From: Haliotis asinina
Lineage: Eukaryota; Mollusca; Gastropoda; Lepetellida; Haliotidae
Direction of reading: 5' to 3'
Length of the DNA: 64,000 nucleotides
Assembly: GCF_037392515.1 (NCBI RefSeq)
Contig: NC_090281.1
Coordinates: 48,522,645-48,586,644 of the forward strand
The notes beneath the pieces were generated by a model. The model searched no databases. It was given only the letters and a program-made list of their open reading frames with translations, and was not told the origin of the DNA. This document shows, one piece after another, positions 1-11,513 of the stretch. Both the position numbers and the translations under genes were made by a program. Every line of letters begins with the position of its first letter. The first letter of the stretch is position 1.

Positions 1-290
1 CATGCGACCCACGTACCGTAGAAATATTTGTACGTGATGAACTGTTGTATATTTTACACTTGTTGTAAGAATAAATACACTCTGCTAATGAAACGATATA
101 ACAAGAGTATGTGACCCAAGTACCGAAGAAATATTTGTACGTGATGAAATGTTGTATATTTTACACTTGTTATAAGAATAAATGCACTCTGCTAATGAAA
201 TGATATAACAAGAGTATGTGACTAAAGTGCGGAAGATATGTTTTTGAATTGTTTTATATATTTATAATTGTTGTAAGAATAAAGGAACAC
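1..290. repeat. Tandem repeat, about 107-bp unit, 2.7 copies
   Basis: Two nearly identical units (about 1-106 and 107-213) and a diverged third that fades near 290. Each unit carries 'gaaatatttgtacgtgatga' and ends in 'gatataacaagagtatgtga'. The array may continue left of the window. No coding content is seen. Confidence 0.8.
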
Positions 291-1177
291 TTGCTGAATT
301 CTTTTTGTTTCGTTTCATGTGGGCCATTCCATTTACCTTCAGAGGTACTAAGGGTTCATGTAAAGACAATTAGCCGTGAAATGAGTTTATTAAGACGTAT
401 GGCTAAGGCGACGTATGACTAATAGAGGACGCCAGATTACCTGACCGGGTCAGATTGTACTACCGTTAATTTTCTTGTCGCGCAACCCAATCCGACATAC
501 ATTCATACTTTTACCCCAAAAAATGCATCACGCCACGTTACCAGTTCATCAGGAATGCACTGTTATCAATTTAGTGAACTTTAGGCTACAACGAGTATGA
601 AGTAACATATTGCGGGCTCAGATTGCTGAACTCCAGGGGAGGTATCAGGCAAACGACGGGAGACATATTTTCTCCATACCACCTGTCTGCAAATCGATAC
701 ACTCAACGGTTTACACGATTTTGCTTTTTGACAAGAAGGAAGATAGTATCCTTTCAGTGATTAACGTTTGAGTATTCAGTGTTCCAGTAATCAGGTCATC
801 TGGTTCATAGATATGGTGATTATTTAACACTCCTATGAAGCAGGCTAGGTTCACCCTTTCACCAACACATAATGTCATCACTGGTGTTTCTGTACTTATC
901 TTTCTTAAAAATTCCAGAAGGATTTACAATCGGACCTTACCGCTACGTTTCCTTTGTTGAACAGGCCACAGATCGCTGATCAGCATATATGATAATATCA
1001 GTTCCATTTGCCAATACATGTGAAGAGGAACATATGGTAATCTTCGCCAAGGGAGCCAGAAAGCAAAAACATCAACGTTCGTTACGGTGTACGACATCAA
1101 CACCATCAAATCGTTCATGATTCCGTAATTCCCATGTCCCCGTGTGCCTCAGAGAATATGTGAGTATTATTTTCCAC
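291..1177. other. Unannotated AT-rich intergenic stretch
   Basis: No convincing exon, RNA or repeat was recognised here. Short open frames lack splice context or family motifs. Confidence 0.4.
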
Positions 1178-1295
1178 CACTTTTAGCAATATTCCACCAG
1201 TATTATGACCGGGGAAACGGACTTCATACAATGTACTCATGTAGGGCAACGAACAGTTGAATCACTTGGCCCCTCTACCAATGATTTAGTAGGAA
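1178..1295 (-). mobile_element. Degenerate tRNA-headed SINE (family 2)
   Basis: The plus strand reads 'ttagcaatattccaccagta', then 'cttcatacaatgtactcatg'. This is the reverse complement of the body of the SINE family seen clearly at 52593-52762. The tRNA-like head is no longer recognisable. Confidence 0.5.
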
Positions 1296-1346
1296 TTATA
1301 ATCATTTCCCCTGTTGCTATATATTTTTTTCAAAGAAGAACAAGAG

Positions 1347-1572
1347 AGAGTGAGTGAAGTTAGTTTTACGCCGCACTCAGCAATATTCCAGGTATATGAT
1401 AGCGGTCTGGAAAGAGTATGGACCAGAGAACCCAGTGATCAACAGCATCAACATCGAATGCGCAAATAGGTACCGATGGCATGTGTCAACCAAGTCAGCG
1501 AACCTGACCACCCGATCCTGTTAGTTGCCTCTTACGACAAGCGTAGTTGCCTTTCATGGCAAGCATGGTTCC
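1347..1572 (+). mobile_element. SINE family 1 copy, 3'-truncated
   Basis: Starts with 'gagtgagtgaagttagtttt', runs through 'cgccgcactcagcaatattc' and the 'cgatggcatgtgtcaaccaa' core, and stops after 'catggcaagcatggtt'. The final 'ctattctaccccgg...ccttcacggg' end is missing. It is more diverged than the copies near 5.0, 9.1 and 33.8 kb. Confidence 0.8.
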
Positions 1573-2340
1573 TAGACCAAGAGCCAAGAACAAGATGGCT
1601 GAGACCACTATGTAGATTTGTTTATAATTTCCAGATTTTCTATATCCCTTGTGTCCCTGTTAGTTTGGCACTACTTTATTGGTACTGTTGAACCAATTCT
1701 TTTAAATCTTCTTGATTTGGCGTTGATATTGAACAGGTATTTTACTTATGCGCCTATTCATCTCTGAAATTAAAACTGTTGCAATGTCCATATATATCAC
1801 ATAATGCATCAGTTTGAAAATCAGTAACAAAAACTATTAATCTGACAATCATGTCCATCCAGACAAATTCTTATCATACACTGTAACAACATTAACTTGT
1901 GCTGAAACAGGATTGTCATAAAATGAAGTAGCAACAGCGAGGCCAATTCCTTGTGTCCCCAACCGTCATATTGCAGGAATATTTGATGATCATACAGGCG
2001 TGAACCACAAATAGGTGAACTCCTGACATTCAGATTTATCACTACAAGCATTATTGACAACGAGTACGTATAGACGAAGCTCTCGATAAATAACTACTAC
2101 AAAAATTATCTTAAGAAACCTGTTGTATGTTGTATGTGCATTACCTTAGATGACAAGTAAGTCGTATTTTAAGAAGAAAATCAATACAAAGCAATGGAAT
2201 CCTTGCTAAACCGGAATTATAAAGTTGAAATTATGTGTTTGTCTTTGTAAACAAACAAGGGCATATTATGTTTTACAGATTAAAATATATATACAGCAGA
2301 GATGGTTCGAGTGACCCTGGCACAGTTTGGCTGGTAAGGC
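1573..2340. other. Unannotated intergenic stretch
   Basis: No exon or repeat could be supported. Sequence is AT-rich with scattered short open frames only. Confidence 0.4.
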
Positions 2341-2346
2341 CCATCA

Positions 2347-2846
2347 TCAGCAAGGGCCCTTGCCGCCTGTACACGCAGCCCAGACAGCGCATAGCACTTC
2401 TGTCAGAAAAGAACCCAAGTCGAACCCACCAAGAACTTTCCGCAGAATATGTAGACTCCCCAACACTGCAGCCTTCTGCATTACCCAGAGTGTCATTAGG
2501 ACTGTGATCACGGTCGAGAACCCGGGCACTCTCCTGATTTGCGCCAAGAGATCAGGAGGTACTAAACCAATGGCACCGAGAACAATGGGGAGACTGATGA
2601 CGGTGTACTTGGAATGCAAGCGAGGTCCGCATGATTATCAAACTTTTCCTAAATCTTGCCATTCACACTGCTGTCAAAAGGAACAGAAAATTCAATGTTA
2701 TATATAAATATATTCATCGTTTTATCAAAAAGGACAAGATCAAGTTTGTTAGGAGGAATTCTTCTCATACTGTATATGGGCCTACTCCAAAGAAGTTTGA
2801 AAGCATCATTTTCCATCACGCATTGGACTGTTCGTGGTCGTAACAT
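2347..2846 (-). pseudogene. Relic of a LINE polyprotein C-terminus
   Basis: Two minus-strand frames (2846-2649, then 2619-2347) read as consecutive parts of the region that follows the reverse transcriptase in many invertebrate LINEs. The first carries 'ENDAFKLLW' and 'DLVLFDKTMNIFIYNIEF'. The second carries 'TVISLPIVLGAIGLVPPDL' and ends near 'GSLHILRKVL'. The pattern 'aPDiVviDk...viDvavP...vtviPvViGAlG...ilRk' is how I recognise the family. The two parts are in different frames, so at least one frameshift or small deletion lies near 2620-2650. The RT core itself is absent, as expected of a broken copy. The LINE clade cannot be assigned from this fragment. The recognition is from memory of the motif, so a translated search is needed to confirm it. 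Confidence 0.6.
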
Positions 2847-2934
2847 GGATGGGCCACGGAGTCAAAGTCACAGCCATGGCGCAATGAGCCATGCCATCAT
2901 GTCGTTTAAGACATGATTGGAGCAACGATCACCT

Positions 2935-3535
2935 TTACACTATGATTGTTGGAAGTCTATGATATAGTATGGGGTCTACGATCCCCTCAGCCCTATGACT
3001 GTTGTCGGTCTATGTTAAAGTATGGGAGTTAAGACCCTTTTAGCCTTATGATTGTCGTAAGTCTGTGTTAAAGTATGGAAGCTACGATCACCTCAGCCGT
3101 ATGAATGTTGTAAGTCTATGTTAAAGCATGGGAGTTACGATCCCCTTTGTCTTATGATTGTCGTAGGTCTATGATAAAGTATGGGAGTTACGATCCCCTT
3201 TGTCTTATGATTGTCTCAGGTCTATGATAAAGTATGGGAGTTACGATCCCCTTTGTCTTATGATTGTCGTAGGTCTATGATAAAGTATGGGAGTTACGAT
3301 CCCCTTTGTCTTATGATTGTCGTAGGTCTATGATAAAGTATGGGAGTTACGATCCCCTTTGTCTTATGATTGTCGTAGGTCTATGATAAAGTATGGGAGT
3401 TACGATCCCCTTTGTCTTATGATTGTCGTAGGTCTATGATAAAGTATGGGAGTTACGATCCCCTTCGATCAACTTAGCGCCATGACTGTTGTAATTCTTT
3501 GTTAACCTATGTGGTCTACGATCCCCTTAGCCCTA
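2935..3535. repeat. 53-bp minisatellite, about 11 copies
   Basis: Unit pattern 'tatgattgtcgtaggtctat' + 'gataaagtatgggagttacg' + 'atcccctttgtct'. The central copies (about 3130-3460) are almost identical, while the outer ones are diverged, which suggests recent expansion from the middle. Confidence 0.9.
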
Positions 3536-3971
3536 CGATCACTTTGTTGAACGGGCCACATATAGCTAACCAGCATAGATGATCATACTTTCTATTTGTC
3601 TATACCATACATACGTCAGGTAATATAACTAATGTGGAGTAGCATAATTCTTACATTTTCTGGAGCGCAGGTAGACTCATATACTGATTCAAAAAAGAAA
3701 CTTCATAAAATGTAATTTTTAAACATAATGAATATTTTTTCTATGATGATACATCTATGTATCCGAAACAGGAACCCTAGAAAAACGTTAGCAAAACCCA
3801 CTCAAACCCATCCATTCGTCGTGCAAATGACGTTAGTGTCAAATCAAGTTTTGCACGTGCAGTCGATTACGTGATCTTCGCATAGAAGTTTTCTTCATTT
3901 GCACGTGTTTGCATTGGCCTCAAGAATTGAAAAACCAAAACTTTTACACCACAGTTCTAACGGTACTTTCA

Positions 3972-4711
3972 ATGCCTCGATTGTCAAATGTACGACGTGA
4001 ACGTGCCGTTGGCAAGATGCAAGCGGGAATATTACTTATTGACGTCGCAAGAGCTATGGGATGCAGCCGTCGTATTGTGTATGACGTGCGAGGTCGTCTA
4101 CAACAAACTGGCACCACTTCTGATCGCCCAAGATCGGGTCGTCCACGTGTGACGTCACGAGCAGAAGACTGTCAAATCATTAAACGTCACCTACGAGACA
4201 GATTTTTGCCGGCTACACGAATCAGGGCTGAGATGTTTAGAGAGACTGGAATCGAGTCGTCTTTAGCGGTGAATCCAGGTTTACCCTCAGATTCGCGGAC
4301 GCAGGAATAGAGTCTGGAGACGTCGTGAACGGTATGCCCAATGTTGCCCAGAAAGTCGACAGATTCGGGAGCAGAAGTTGCATGGTGTGGGGTGCTTTCT
4401 GTGGGAACCACCGTTCCCGACTTCTGTTCATCCGTGGAAACCTCACAGCTGCTGCTTACCACGACCAGGTGCTCACCCCTGAACTCGTTCCTTTCATGGT
4501 GGTTCACGGCCCAAGTCTACAGTTCCAGCATAATAATGCGCGGCCGCATACCGCGATGTTGACACGAAATTTCCTTCAAAACGTTGGAATCAACGTCATG
4601 GACTGGCCATCGAGGTCCCCTGATCATAATCCAATAGGGCACGTTTGGGACGCACTTGGGAGAATGTTGTACTATGGATGGACCTCTGTGTGGCAGGAGG
4701 TTGGTGTGTAG
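3972..4711 (+). pseudogene. Inactivated Tc1-family transposase
   Basis: The frame from ATG 3972 gives 'MPRLSNVRRERAVGKM', a helix-turn-helix region ('VARAMGCSRRIVYDVRGRL') and the 'GRPRVTSR' hinge typical of Tc1 transposases. Around 4250 the frame shifts and roughly 60 residues of the usual protein are missing. The second frame then runs 'FSGESRF...SCMVWGAFCG...QHNNARPH...SPDHNPIGHVWD' to a stop at 4711. All three positions of the DD(34)E catalytic triad are altered. The usual Asp of 'SDES' is Gly, the Asp of 'HDNARPH' is Asn, and the Glu of 'NPIEH' is Gly. The copy therefore cannot be catalytic even apart from the deletion. Terminal inverted repeats were not found confidently. Confidence 0.87.
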
Positions 4712-4936
4712 AGGGCCCTACCACTGACAGCTGCGTGGCTCTGATGACGTAACTGGGACGATGACGACTACTTATGTATGTGGCCGGCGCAGACTTGAAC
4801 CAACCAGCTATATGTCGATTTAGGTCGTGATAGGTAGACTTCAGGACCAGTCCAGATCTTGTTATTGTTTGGGTAGTTCGTGTATGCAAACGGGCAGATT
4901 AAAAAAAATGAAATTCTCTCATGAAGATGTACTTAG

Positions 4937-5190
4937 GTGAGTGAGTGACTTTAGTTTTTCGCCGCACTCAGCCATATTACAGCTATATGGCGGAGTCTGG
5001 ACCAGACAATCCAGTGATCAACAACATGAGCATCGATCTGCGCAATTGGGAACCGATGACATGTGTCAACCAAGTCAGCGAGACTGACAACCCAATCCCG
5101 TTAGTCACTTCTTACGACAAGCATAGTCGCCTTTTATGGCAAGTATGGGTTGCTGAAGGCCTATTCTACCCCCGGACCTTCACGGATCAG
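4937..5190 (+). mobile_element. SINE family 1, nearly full length
   Basis: Runs from 'gtgagtgagtgactttagtt' through the 'catcgatctgcgcaattggg' core to 'ctattctacccccggacctt' and 'cacggatc'. It matches the 33692-33962 copy end to end except for a deletion after 'atatggcgg'. Confidence 0.9.
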
Positions 5191-5842
5191 TTCGAGAAGG
5201 AAATCGCTGGAAGATTCTTGAAAAAAAAAAAAATAAAAACCTTGGTAGACCTCAATCGGCCTGACTCGACCTAACTCGTTCTGAAAATCGACCAACTCGA
5301 CCCCCAACTCGACGTTCAGGTCAAGACAGTAGCGTAAGGTCGGCACTGGAACCGCACCATAAAATATAACTCTTCCATGTTTCCTGGTTAGTGTTCCTCA
5401 AGATATACCAGACTCTACTGTGGCCAAACAGGCAGTGGCCATTCCCACAGGTCCTATTCCGAAAAACATGACACAACTATAGGATAGTCCCAATTCACAT
5501 TGGGCCGTGAGTTTCTATAAGCGCTTCAACATGAATTTTATTCGCTATAATTGGAGGCATTCACAGTCAATATTCCTTTCTGAACTGTTCTCCATATATA
5601 TTCGTCCATACCCAGAAAATATGTAAGCAAACTAACCGTCAATATACACATTATATATACATTGTACATTACAGTGCATTTAAAGGCCGGGGTTCAAACC
5701 TATACACAGACGGGGTGTGGCCTCTTTGCCTTGTCAAAGCTGTCTTCCAATGCAAAGCAATGCAGTATTCAAGTACATTTGAAGTTATTCATTGTCTGTA
5801 ATCTCATGGACTCGGGGTGACGGAATGCGACGACTGAAGAAA
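5191..5842. other. Intergenic, 3' side of the first LRAT gene
   Basis: Holds an A-rich run (5219-5240) and otherwise nothing recognisable. Its right end should contain the 3' UTR of the minus-strand LRAT gene. No clear AATAAA signal was located. Confidence 0.4.
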
Positions 5843-8800
5843 TCAGTGCTCGGACTTTTTCTCCTTTGTCCGGTCCTTTGATTCGCCGCCAAGCCAGGCG
5901 ACCACACCCACCACCGCCGCTATAGCCCCTCCCACAGCAAGGCCTGTGGCGTAGCTTTCAACCTGGAAGGGATGATCAGATAGAAATTTCATATACGTAG
6001 ACCAATTTTTTTTCAAGTTTCTTTAAAAAACGGGGTGGCGGGATAGCAGAGTGGTTATTGGTTCGCTCGTCACATCGAAGGCATGGGTTCGATTTCCCAC
6101 ATGGGTACAATGTGTGGAGCCCATTTCCCATGTCCCTGACGCGATATTGCCGGAACATTGCTACAAGTGGTGTAAAACAACACTCACTCACTCTCTCTCT
6201 CATAAACTCGAACATTCGCGTTCCTTCGATTATCCTCTGTTAGTTCGATTTTCATCTCTAACTTTCTGCTTTGAACCGACTGGCTGATGCTCCGTCACAT
6301 CTTTCAGTCAGCGAGGTTTTGTTAATGGAGTTGAAACCAGAACAATCACTTTGAAATATGAAATCTCATGAAAATATGCAAACTAAATCGTCAGGCGAAC
6401 ATTTTATAGAGCACCGGGCCATAATACAAATAAATTACAAAGGTGAGACAAACTCTTTAACAATTCCACCTTATTGTAACAGACATTCAAAATAATTACA
6501 AACATTTACGACAATATTTCTATCTTCACTGTTAAGGATGTGTATTACGTTTTGTTTGCTCACAGTATTATTAAAAATGGAGTAATAAACGTATTTCTAG
6601 CATCGTTATACAGTTTATAGTCAATAAGGACATATAATACATCTTAATACATATATATAATACATCTTAATACATATACATAATACATCCTAGACAGGCA
6701 AAATCATGAACAATACAGACCTACCTGGTCACTTCGTTCCATATTGTACCTGCACCATTTCACAAAATGCTCACAGTTGCTGAAGATGAGGTTGTAACCG
6801 ACACGGCCGAGCTTGGAGAGGGCTCTTTCTACAATCTGCGACGGAGGAAGTGGCCTGGAACAATAGTCATGAATAAAACAATAAACGCTACGACTCGATC
6901 ATGGAAGAGTTCTTTTTAGCCCTTCAGTGATCAAAAGCAATAAATTCCGTAACTGTTCATATGAAAATTCAAAGGTTCGGACATTTTATTTAATATGATT
7001 TGATTGAAAAAAGATTTGAAAAATGTTGCAGGTGTAGAAGCAAACACTGAAAGGCTTCATTATCATCATAATTTTGTGAGAGAGGTCGATGCAAAATCTT
7101 ATCCATCAGGGTCATCGAAAAGTATTATTATTAGATATTTATATAGCGCACATATCCAGGCAACCAGTACATGCTCCTTACGCTTTTTTGGCTGGCATTC
7201 TGTAACCGGCTCAGCTCCCTGGGTACACACCCGTGCCCGTTCTATTCGGACACTTGACATAGTTTCCATAGACTTTACATGTTATTTCAGTGTAGCATAA
7301 ATAATTTTCATGAAATGACTTTAGGATGGATCTTTGTAATATATGAGAGGCAAATGTGGAATCATCTTTGCTCTGCACACATAATTTCAATTCAGTTTTC
7401 CGACCACTATATAACTAATGACATTACATTTATCACTGAAGTATGGTTCCACAATGCACAGTCCTGTGCGCTGCCATGTTAAAGGACTTCTCGGCACCGT
7501 ACATAAGTATCAGCTTGCTGCCATTCGATAAATAAGCAACGGAAAATTTTAACAGATTTTATATGATTGTAGGTAAGATGATTCCCGACAAATGTGCAAA
7601 ATTTGACTTGGATCTTACGTAAATTAAATTCATGAAAATTATTTATGCTACACTAAATTAACATGTAAGTCTATGGGAATTACGTTAAGAGTCCGAATAT
7701 AACTGGCACGCGTTTGTAGTATTGAACTCAGCTATTGGCAGCGAGTTATCACACAGTCTCATCTTCACAGGGCTCGCATGTTGCAGCTTGTGAACGGGAC
7801 ACGTTGTGACAAAATTTTGTGCAGTGATGCTGCACGTGTTCGTTTGTCCACCTACCATCGGGTTAGTGAGTTGTTTTAAGTGCACAGGGCTGTACACTAC
7901 GGGTTGTGGCAACACTGAAAGAGCCTGCAAGAAATGTTATCTCGAAGGTGTTTACACCCGGCCTTTGGATACAGATCCAGACACCTTTCGCTTTGAGCAG
8001 CTCGTCCACCTTGCGCCCCTGGTCGCCCACCTACACCTTTCCCATGTCGGACCATGAGGTCCACATATGTTTCAGCAGAATTCTCTGATGGTGCGTTCGA
8101 ATCCAGCTCTCTGTTTCATGAGTTATTGTTCATATACTACCATCAAGGGTTTAGGCTCACTAGTGTAAATATAGCGACTTACTTCGGTCAACAGTTCTAA
8201 GCTAGATTTTGTAAAATATTCCTTTCCGTTTAAAGGTACTTTTTAAACATGAACTGTTTTGTTTTGTAAAACAAATTCATAACGTTGAAGGGATTATTGT
8301 CATGTGTTCATTAATGATGAAATTCAGTGAAAATTGGCAAATTCATAACAAAATGTTACTTCAAAATGCAGCTGTTTACATGCATGATATCTGCACATGC
8401 TTTTTAGCAACTTGATGCTAAAAAGCATGTTTGCAGTTGGTTTCCCAAAGTAGGTGGGGAAATTCATTTTCTATGTAACCATATCTGCACATAACATATA
8501 GTGAGTGCTTTCAGTGAGGCTAAACCTTTGGCTGATAGTATATATGGTATTGCCTTTCGGACAAATATATGTTTCAAGAAGGTATGCATCCATGTCCTGC
8601 ATCAGCGAAATACTCACGTCCACTTGGAGTCGTTGCTATTATTCTTGTAGACCATGTCATCGCCGGCGACGTCCCAGAAGTTATCTCGACAAACGATCGC
8701 CTTGTCGAATGATACACCGCTAATAGTGAATATGTGCTTCTTTTCCACCTCTCCTAGGCCATCGTCGTCCTCCCCGGAGAGATGTATCACCTCGCTGTCA

Positions 8801-9691
8801 CCTATATAACACAAAAACTGCTGCACCACGTTTCCTATAAACTAGCTCAATATCATTCATAACAATGTCATAAAATATGAAACATCAAGGTAAAAGAATA
8901 CCCACTCTTGCCGATGCTTACAATCAGCTTCCAGTTGGTGTAAAGGGCAACCCAGCAGTGTTTGTTTGTTGTTTTGCGCAGCATTCAGCACTATTCCAGC
9001 TATATGGCGGCAGTCTGGAAGTAATCCTGTCTGGACCAGACACTCCAGTGATCAACAACATGAGCATCGATCTGCGCAATTGGGAACCGATGACATGCGT
9101 CAACCAAGTCAGCGAGCCTGACCACCCGATCCCGTTAGTCGCCTCTTACGACAAGCATAGTCGCCTTTTATGGCAAGCATGGGTTGCTGAAGGCCTATTC
9201 TACCCCGGGACCTTCACGGGTCACCTACAGATGAGAAACAATGACCTACAGATGAGTAACAGTGGCCTACACACGAGTAGTGAGTGAGCAATATTCCAGT
9301 TACATGGCTGGAAAAAATCCAGTCTGATCAGACAGTCCGGTGATCACCAGCATGAGCATCGATCTGCGCATTTGGGAACCGATGACATACACAGTAACGA
9401 TGACAACAGATCAGTAGCGATGACAACAGATAGGTAACGATGACAACAGATCAGTAACGATGACTACAGATAGGTAACTATGACTACAGATCAGTAACGA
9501 TGACTACAGATCAGTAACGATGACAACAGATCAGTAACGATGACTACAGATAGGTAACTATGATCTAACGATGACCTACCGATGAATAACGCCCAGTGGG
9601 AGTACATTCCTCGTTTAAACTCCAGCAAATCCCCAACATTCAGGTCAGTGTACACAGCCTCATTATGGCGGCGAACTTCCTTTGACGCCAT
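5843..9691 (-). CDS. LRAT-domain protein A (PLAAT/HRASLS-like), 4 exons, 181 aa
   Basis: The model joins exons 9691-9580, 8801-8618, 6854-6725 and 5962-5843. All introns are GT...AG, and the phases (1, 2, 0) join to one open frame of 546 bases including TGA. ATG 9689-9691 starts 'MASKEVRRHNEAVY'. The LRAT/NlpC-P60 fold signature is complete: His32 in 'SHWALFIG', His44 in 'VIHLSG' and catalytic Cys126 in 'NCEHF', preceded by 'LPPSQIVERA'. Residues 146-168 ('YATGLAVGGAIAAVVGVVAW') form a C-terminal membrane anchor followed by a basic tail. This layout is that of phospholipase A/acyltransferase (PLAAT) proteins, thiol enzymes acting on membrane phospholipids and N-acylethanolamine precursors. 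The exact substrate cannot be read from sequence. Introns hold SINEs, an inverted-repeat element and a 20-bp minisatellite that ends a few bases from the exon 1 donor. A paralogue lies at 24.4-28.5 kb in the same orientation. Confidence 0.9.
6031..6200 (+). mobile_element. tRNA-headed SINE (family 2) in LRAT-A intron 3
   Basis: The head has pol III-like boxes ('tagcagagtggttattgg' and 'ggttcgatttcccacatggg'). The body is 'ccctgacgcgatattgccgg' and the tail is 'gtaaaacaacactcactcac' running into (CT)n. It is antisense to the host gene. Confidence 0.85.
7232..7715. mobile_element. Inverted-repeat element (MITE-like) in LRAT-A intron 2
   Basis: The segment about 7232-7316 ('tattcggac...catagactttacatgtta...gtgtagcataaataatttt') is repeated in inverse orientation at about 7630-7715 ('aaaattatttatgctacact...catagactta' complement). 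The arms are about 85 bp around a 310-bp core with no transposase. Exact ends and target-site duplication were not resolved. Confidence 0.7.
8976..9222 (+). mobile_element. SINE family 1 in LRAT-A intron 1
   Basis: Runs from 'gcagcattcagcactattcc' to 'ctaccccgggaccttcacgg'. It lacks the usual first 30 bases and otherwise keeps the whole consensus core. Antisense to the gene. Confidence 0.88.
9280..9388 (+). mobile_element. Truncated SINE family 1 copy
   Basis: Begins 'gtgagtgagcaatattccag' and stops at 'tgggaaccgatgacatacac', where the 20-bp minisatellite starts. Only the 5' half of the SINE is present. Confidence 0.8.
9389..9575. repeat. 20-bp minisatellite next to LRAT-A exon 1
   Basis: About nine copies of 'agtaacgatgacaacagatc' and close variants. 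The array starts inside the SINE motif 'gatgacatacacagtaacga' and ends at the exon 1 splice donor (intron begins at 9579 on the minus strand). Confidence 0.85.
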
Positions 9692-10139
9692 GCCGACAGA
9701 AGGTTAGGAACTGTTAACATTATCAAGCAAAGTAACTTGTCATAAGGATCAGTGTGTTTTTCATTGTTTAATGGCCCACCCAGAAACTGTCCCGATACAT
9801 GATGGCGGTCTGTAAATAATCAAGCAAGTCAAAACACCTTGTACTTGCGGTGCTTCTTTTCGTTCGGGCAACTCCATTTCTGGATGTAGGGGTGGCAGGT
9901 CACATTAGTTTCAGTATTTATTTTATGGCGCTTCGGCAATGTTAAAGACATATGCAACGGACAATGACTGATTCCTTTAAAGATAAAACAAAATGAGAAC
10001 ATTTTCTCAATAAACTTATATTTGACAAACAAACATGCTATCATTAATGCAAAATTGCGACACAAGACTTGCAGAAATATTGTACCTTTTATAATGGTAT
10101 TTTAATGTTCTACACTCAATGTCATTACTCTACAGTTGT
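9692..10139. other. Upstream flank of LRAT gene A
   Basis: Should contain the promoter and 5' UTR of the minus-strand LRAT gene. A short SINE 1-like scrap ('atgatggcggtctgtaaata', near 9800) is the only recognisable piece. No TATA box could be assigned. Confidence 0.35.
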
Positions 10140-10590
10140 ATTGGAGTAGCTATGGTGTATCTTTTGGTGTATCTTATAAATACGAAACAACAGCCGAATA
10201 TATAGAGGATACTAAACGACCTTCCGTGTAATACCATTTTTATTAAACGAGTTAATGATTTGGTATCAAACGAGCGAAAGCGAGTTTGATACTAAATCTT
10301 TAATGAGTTTAATAAAAATGGTATTTCACGGAAGCGAGTTTAGTGTTCTGTTTATTACTCGCCAACATAAATTGACAGAAACTGCGGCGAAATTGCCTAC
10401 AGTGTGAGGACTCTCAGCTTTCAAGTCAAGCAAGGTCTAGTAAAATAGCGACATCAACATTAGCATTGTGACGTCACAACTTTGAACCATTTTGACGTCA
10501 TAGGTCAAGCGGTATTACACTAGTGTAATATTGAAGTGAAAATATTACACTGCAGTATCTTCCACGGGCGAGTAATATAAACCCGTCTAG
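10140..10590. mobile_element. Foldback element with nested palindromes
   Basis: A long hairpin spans about 10212-10335. Its left arm has 'taataccatttttattaaac', and the right arm has 'gtttaataaaaatggtattt', around 'aaacgagcgaaagcgagttt'. Outer segments also pair ('tttattactcgcc' near 10354 with 'gggcgagtaatata' near 10567). A small palindrome lies at about 10513-10545. No coding capacity. Confidence 0.7.
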
Positions 10591-10774
10591 TGTATGTCAT
10601 ATAAACTACGACACAGATGACGTCTTGCACATGCACTCATGTATAAATCAATTACCATGGTTTCACCCACGTTTTACAGAATAAAATGAATTACATTTTA
10701 AATGGACATAACTTCATGTAATAAATCTAAATTCTGAGAGTCCAGACCACACCAGTGAAAGTGACATATTAGTA

Positions 10775-11215
10775 TTTCTAACGTTTCCGACACAAATACC
10801 TGCATCAAATCCTTCAGTTAAAGAGCTCCTGCAGGTATATACCTGTATATTATCTATTGAAACTAAAACCGGCGTTCATCTCAAACAATGAAAGTATGTG
10901 ACTGGTCATGTTAGAAATCAAACGTTTCTGACACAAATACCTGCATCAAATCATTCAGTGAAATAGTTCCAGCAGGCATATGCCTGTAAATAATCTACTG
11001 AGACTAAACTGAAACCGTCGGCATTAATCTCAAAACAATGAAAGTGCATGACTGGTCATGTTAGAAATCTAACTTTTTCTACACAAATACCTGCATTAAA
11101 TCCTTCAGTGAAAAGGTTCCTGCAGGCATGCCCCTGTATATTATCTATCCAGACTAAAAACCGTCAGCATTCATCTCAAAACAATGAAAGTATGTGACTG
11201 GTCATGTTAGAAATC
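10775..11215. repeat. Tandem repeat, 141-150-bp unit, 3 copies
   Basis: Units begin near 10781, 10922 and 11072 with 'acgtttc(c/t)gacacaaatacctgc' and share 'gtgactggtcatgttagaaa'. A partial fourth fades after 11210. Copies differ by about 10-15 percent by eye. Confidence 0.8.
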
Positions 11216-11513
11216 AGGTCACTGAACACTAACACAATGACATTCATCTTAAAACAATGACTGGTCATTGTACAAGGTCATGAAAGTACATGACTGGTCA
11301 TATGTTAAATCATTAAGTTTCACTTAACTGAAAGTCATATTTTTTCACACATCAAAAGAATTACATATCTGTACATCCGTGTACAAACTACAAACTCAAG
11401 ATAAAACCACACCTCTCAAGTGAAATGATCATTAAAAATCAGAAACCGCTGATGATAGTTATCTCAATACAATCACAACTGCTGACCACTATTCACTGAT
11501 AACCACTGATGGG

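Noticed and set aside
2935..3535. 53-bp direct repeats as a possible CRISPR or centromeric array
   Set aside because: No spacers and only about 11 copies; an ordinary minisatellite.
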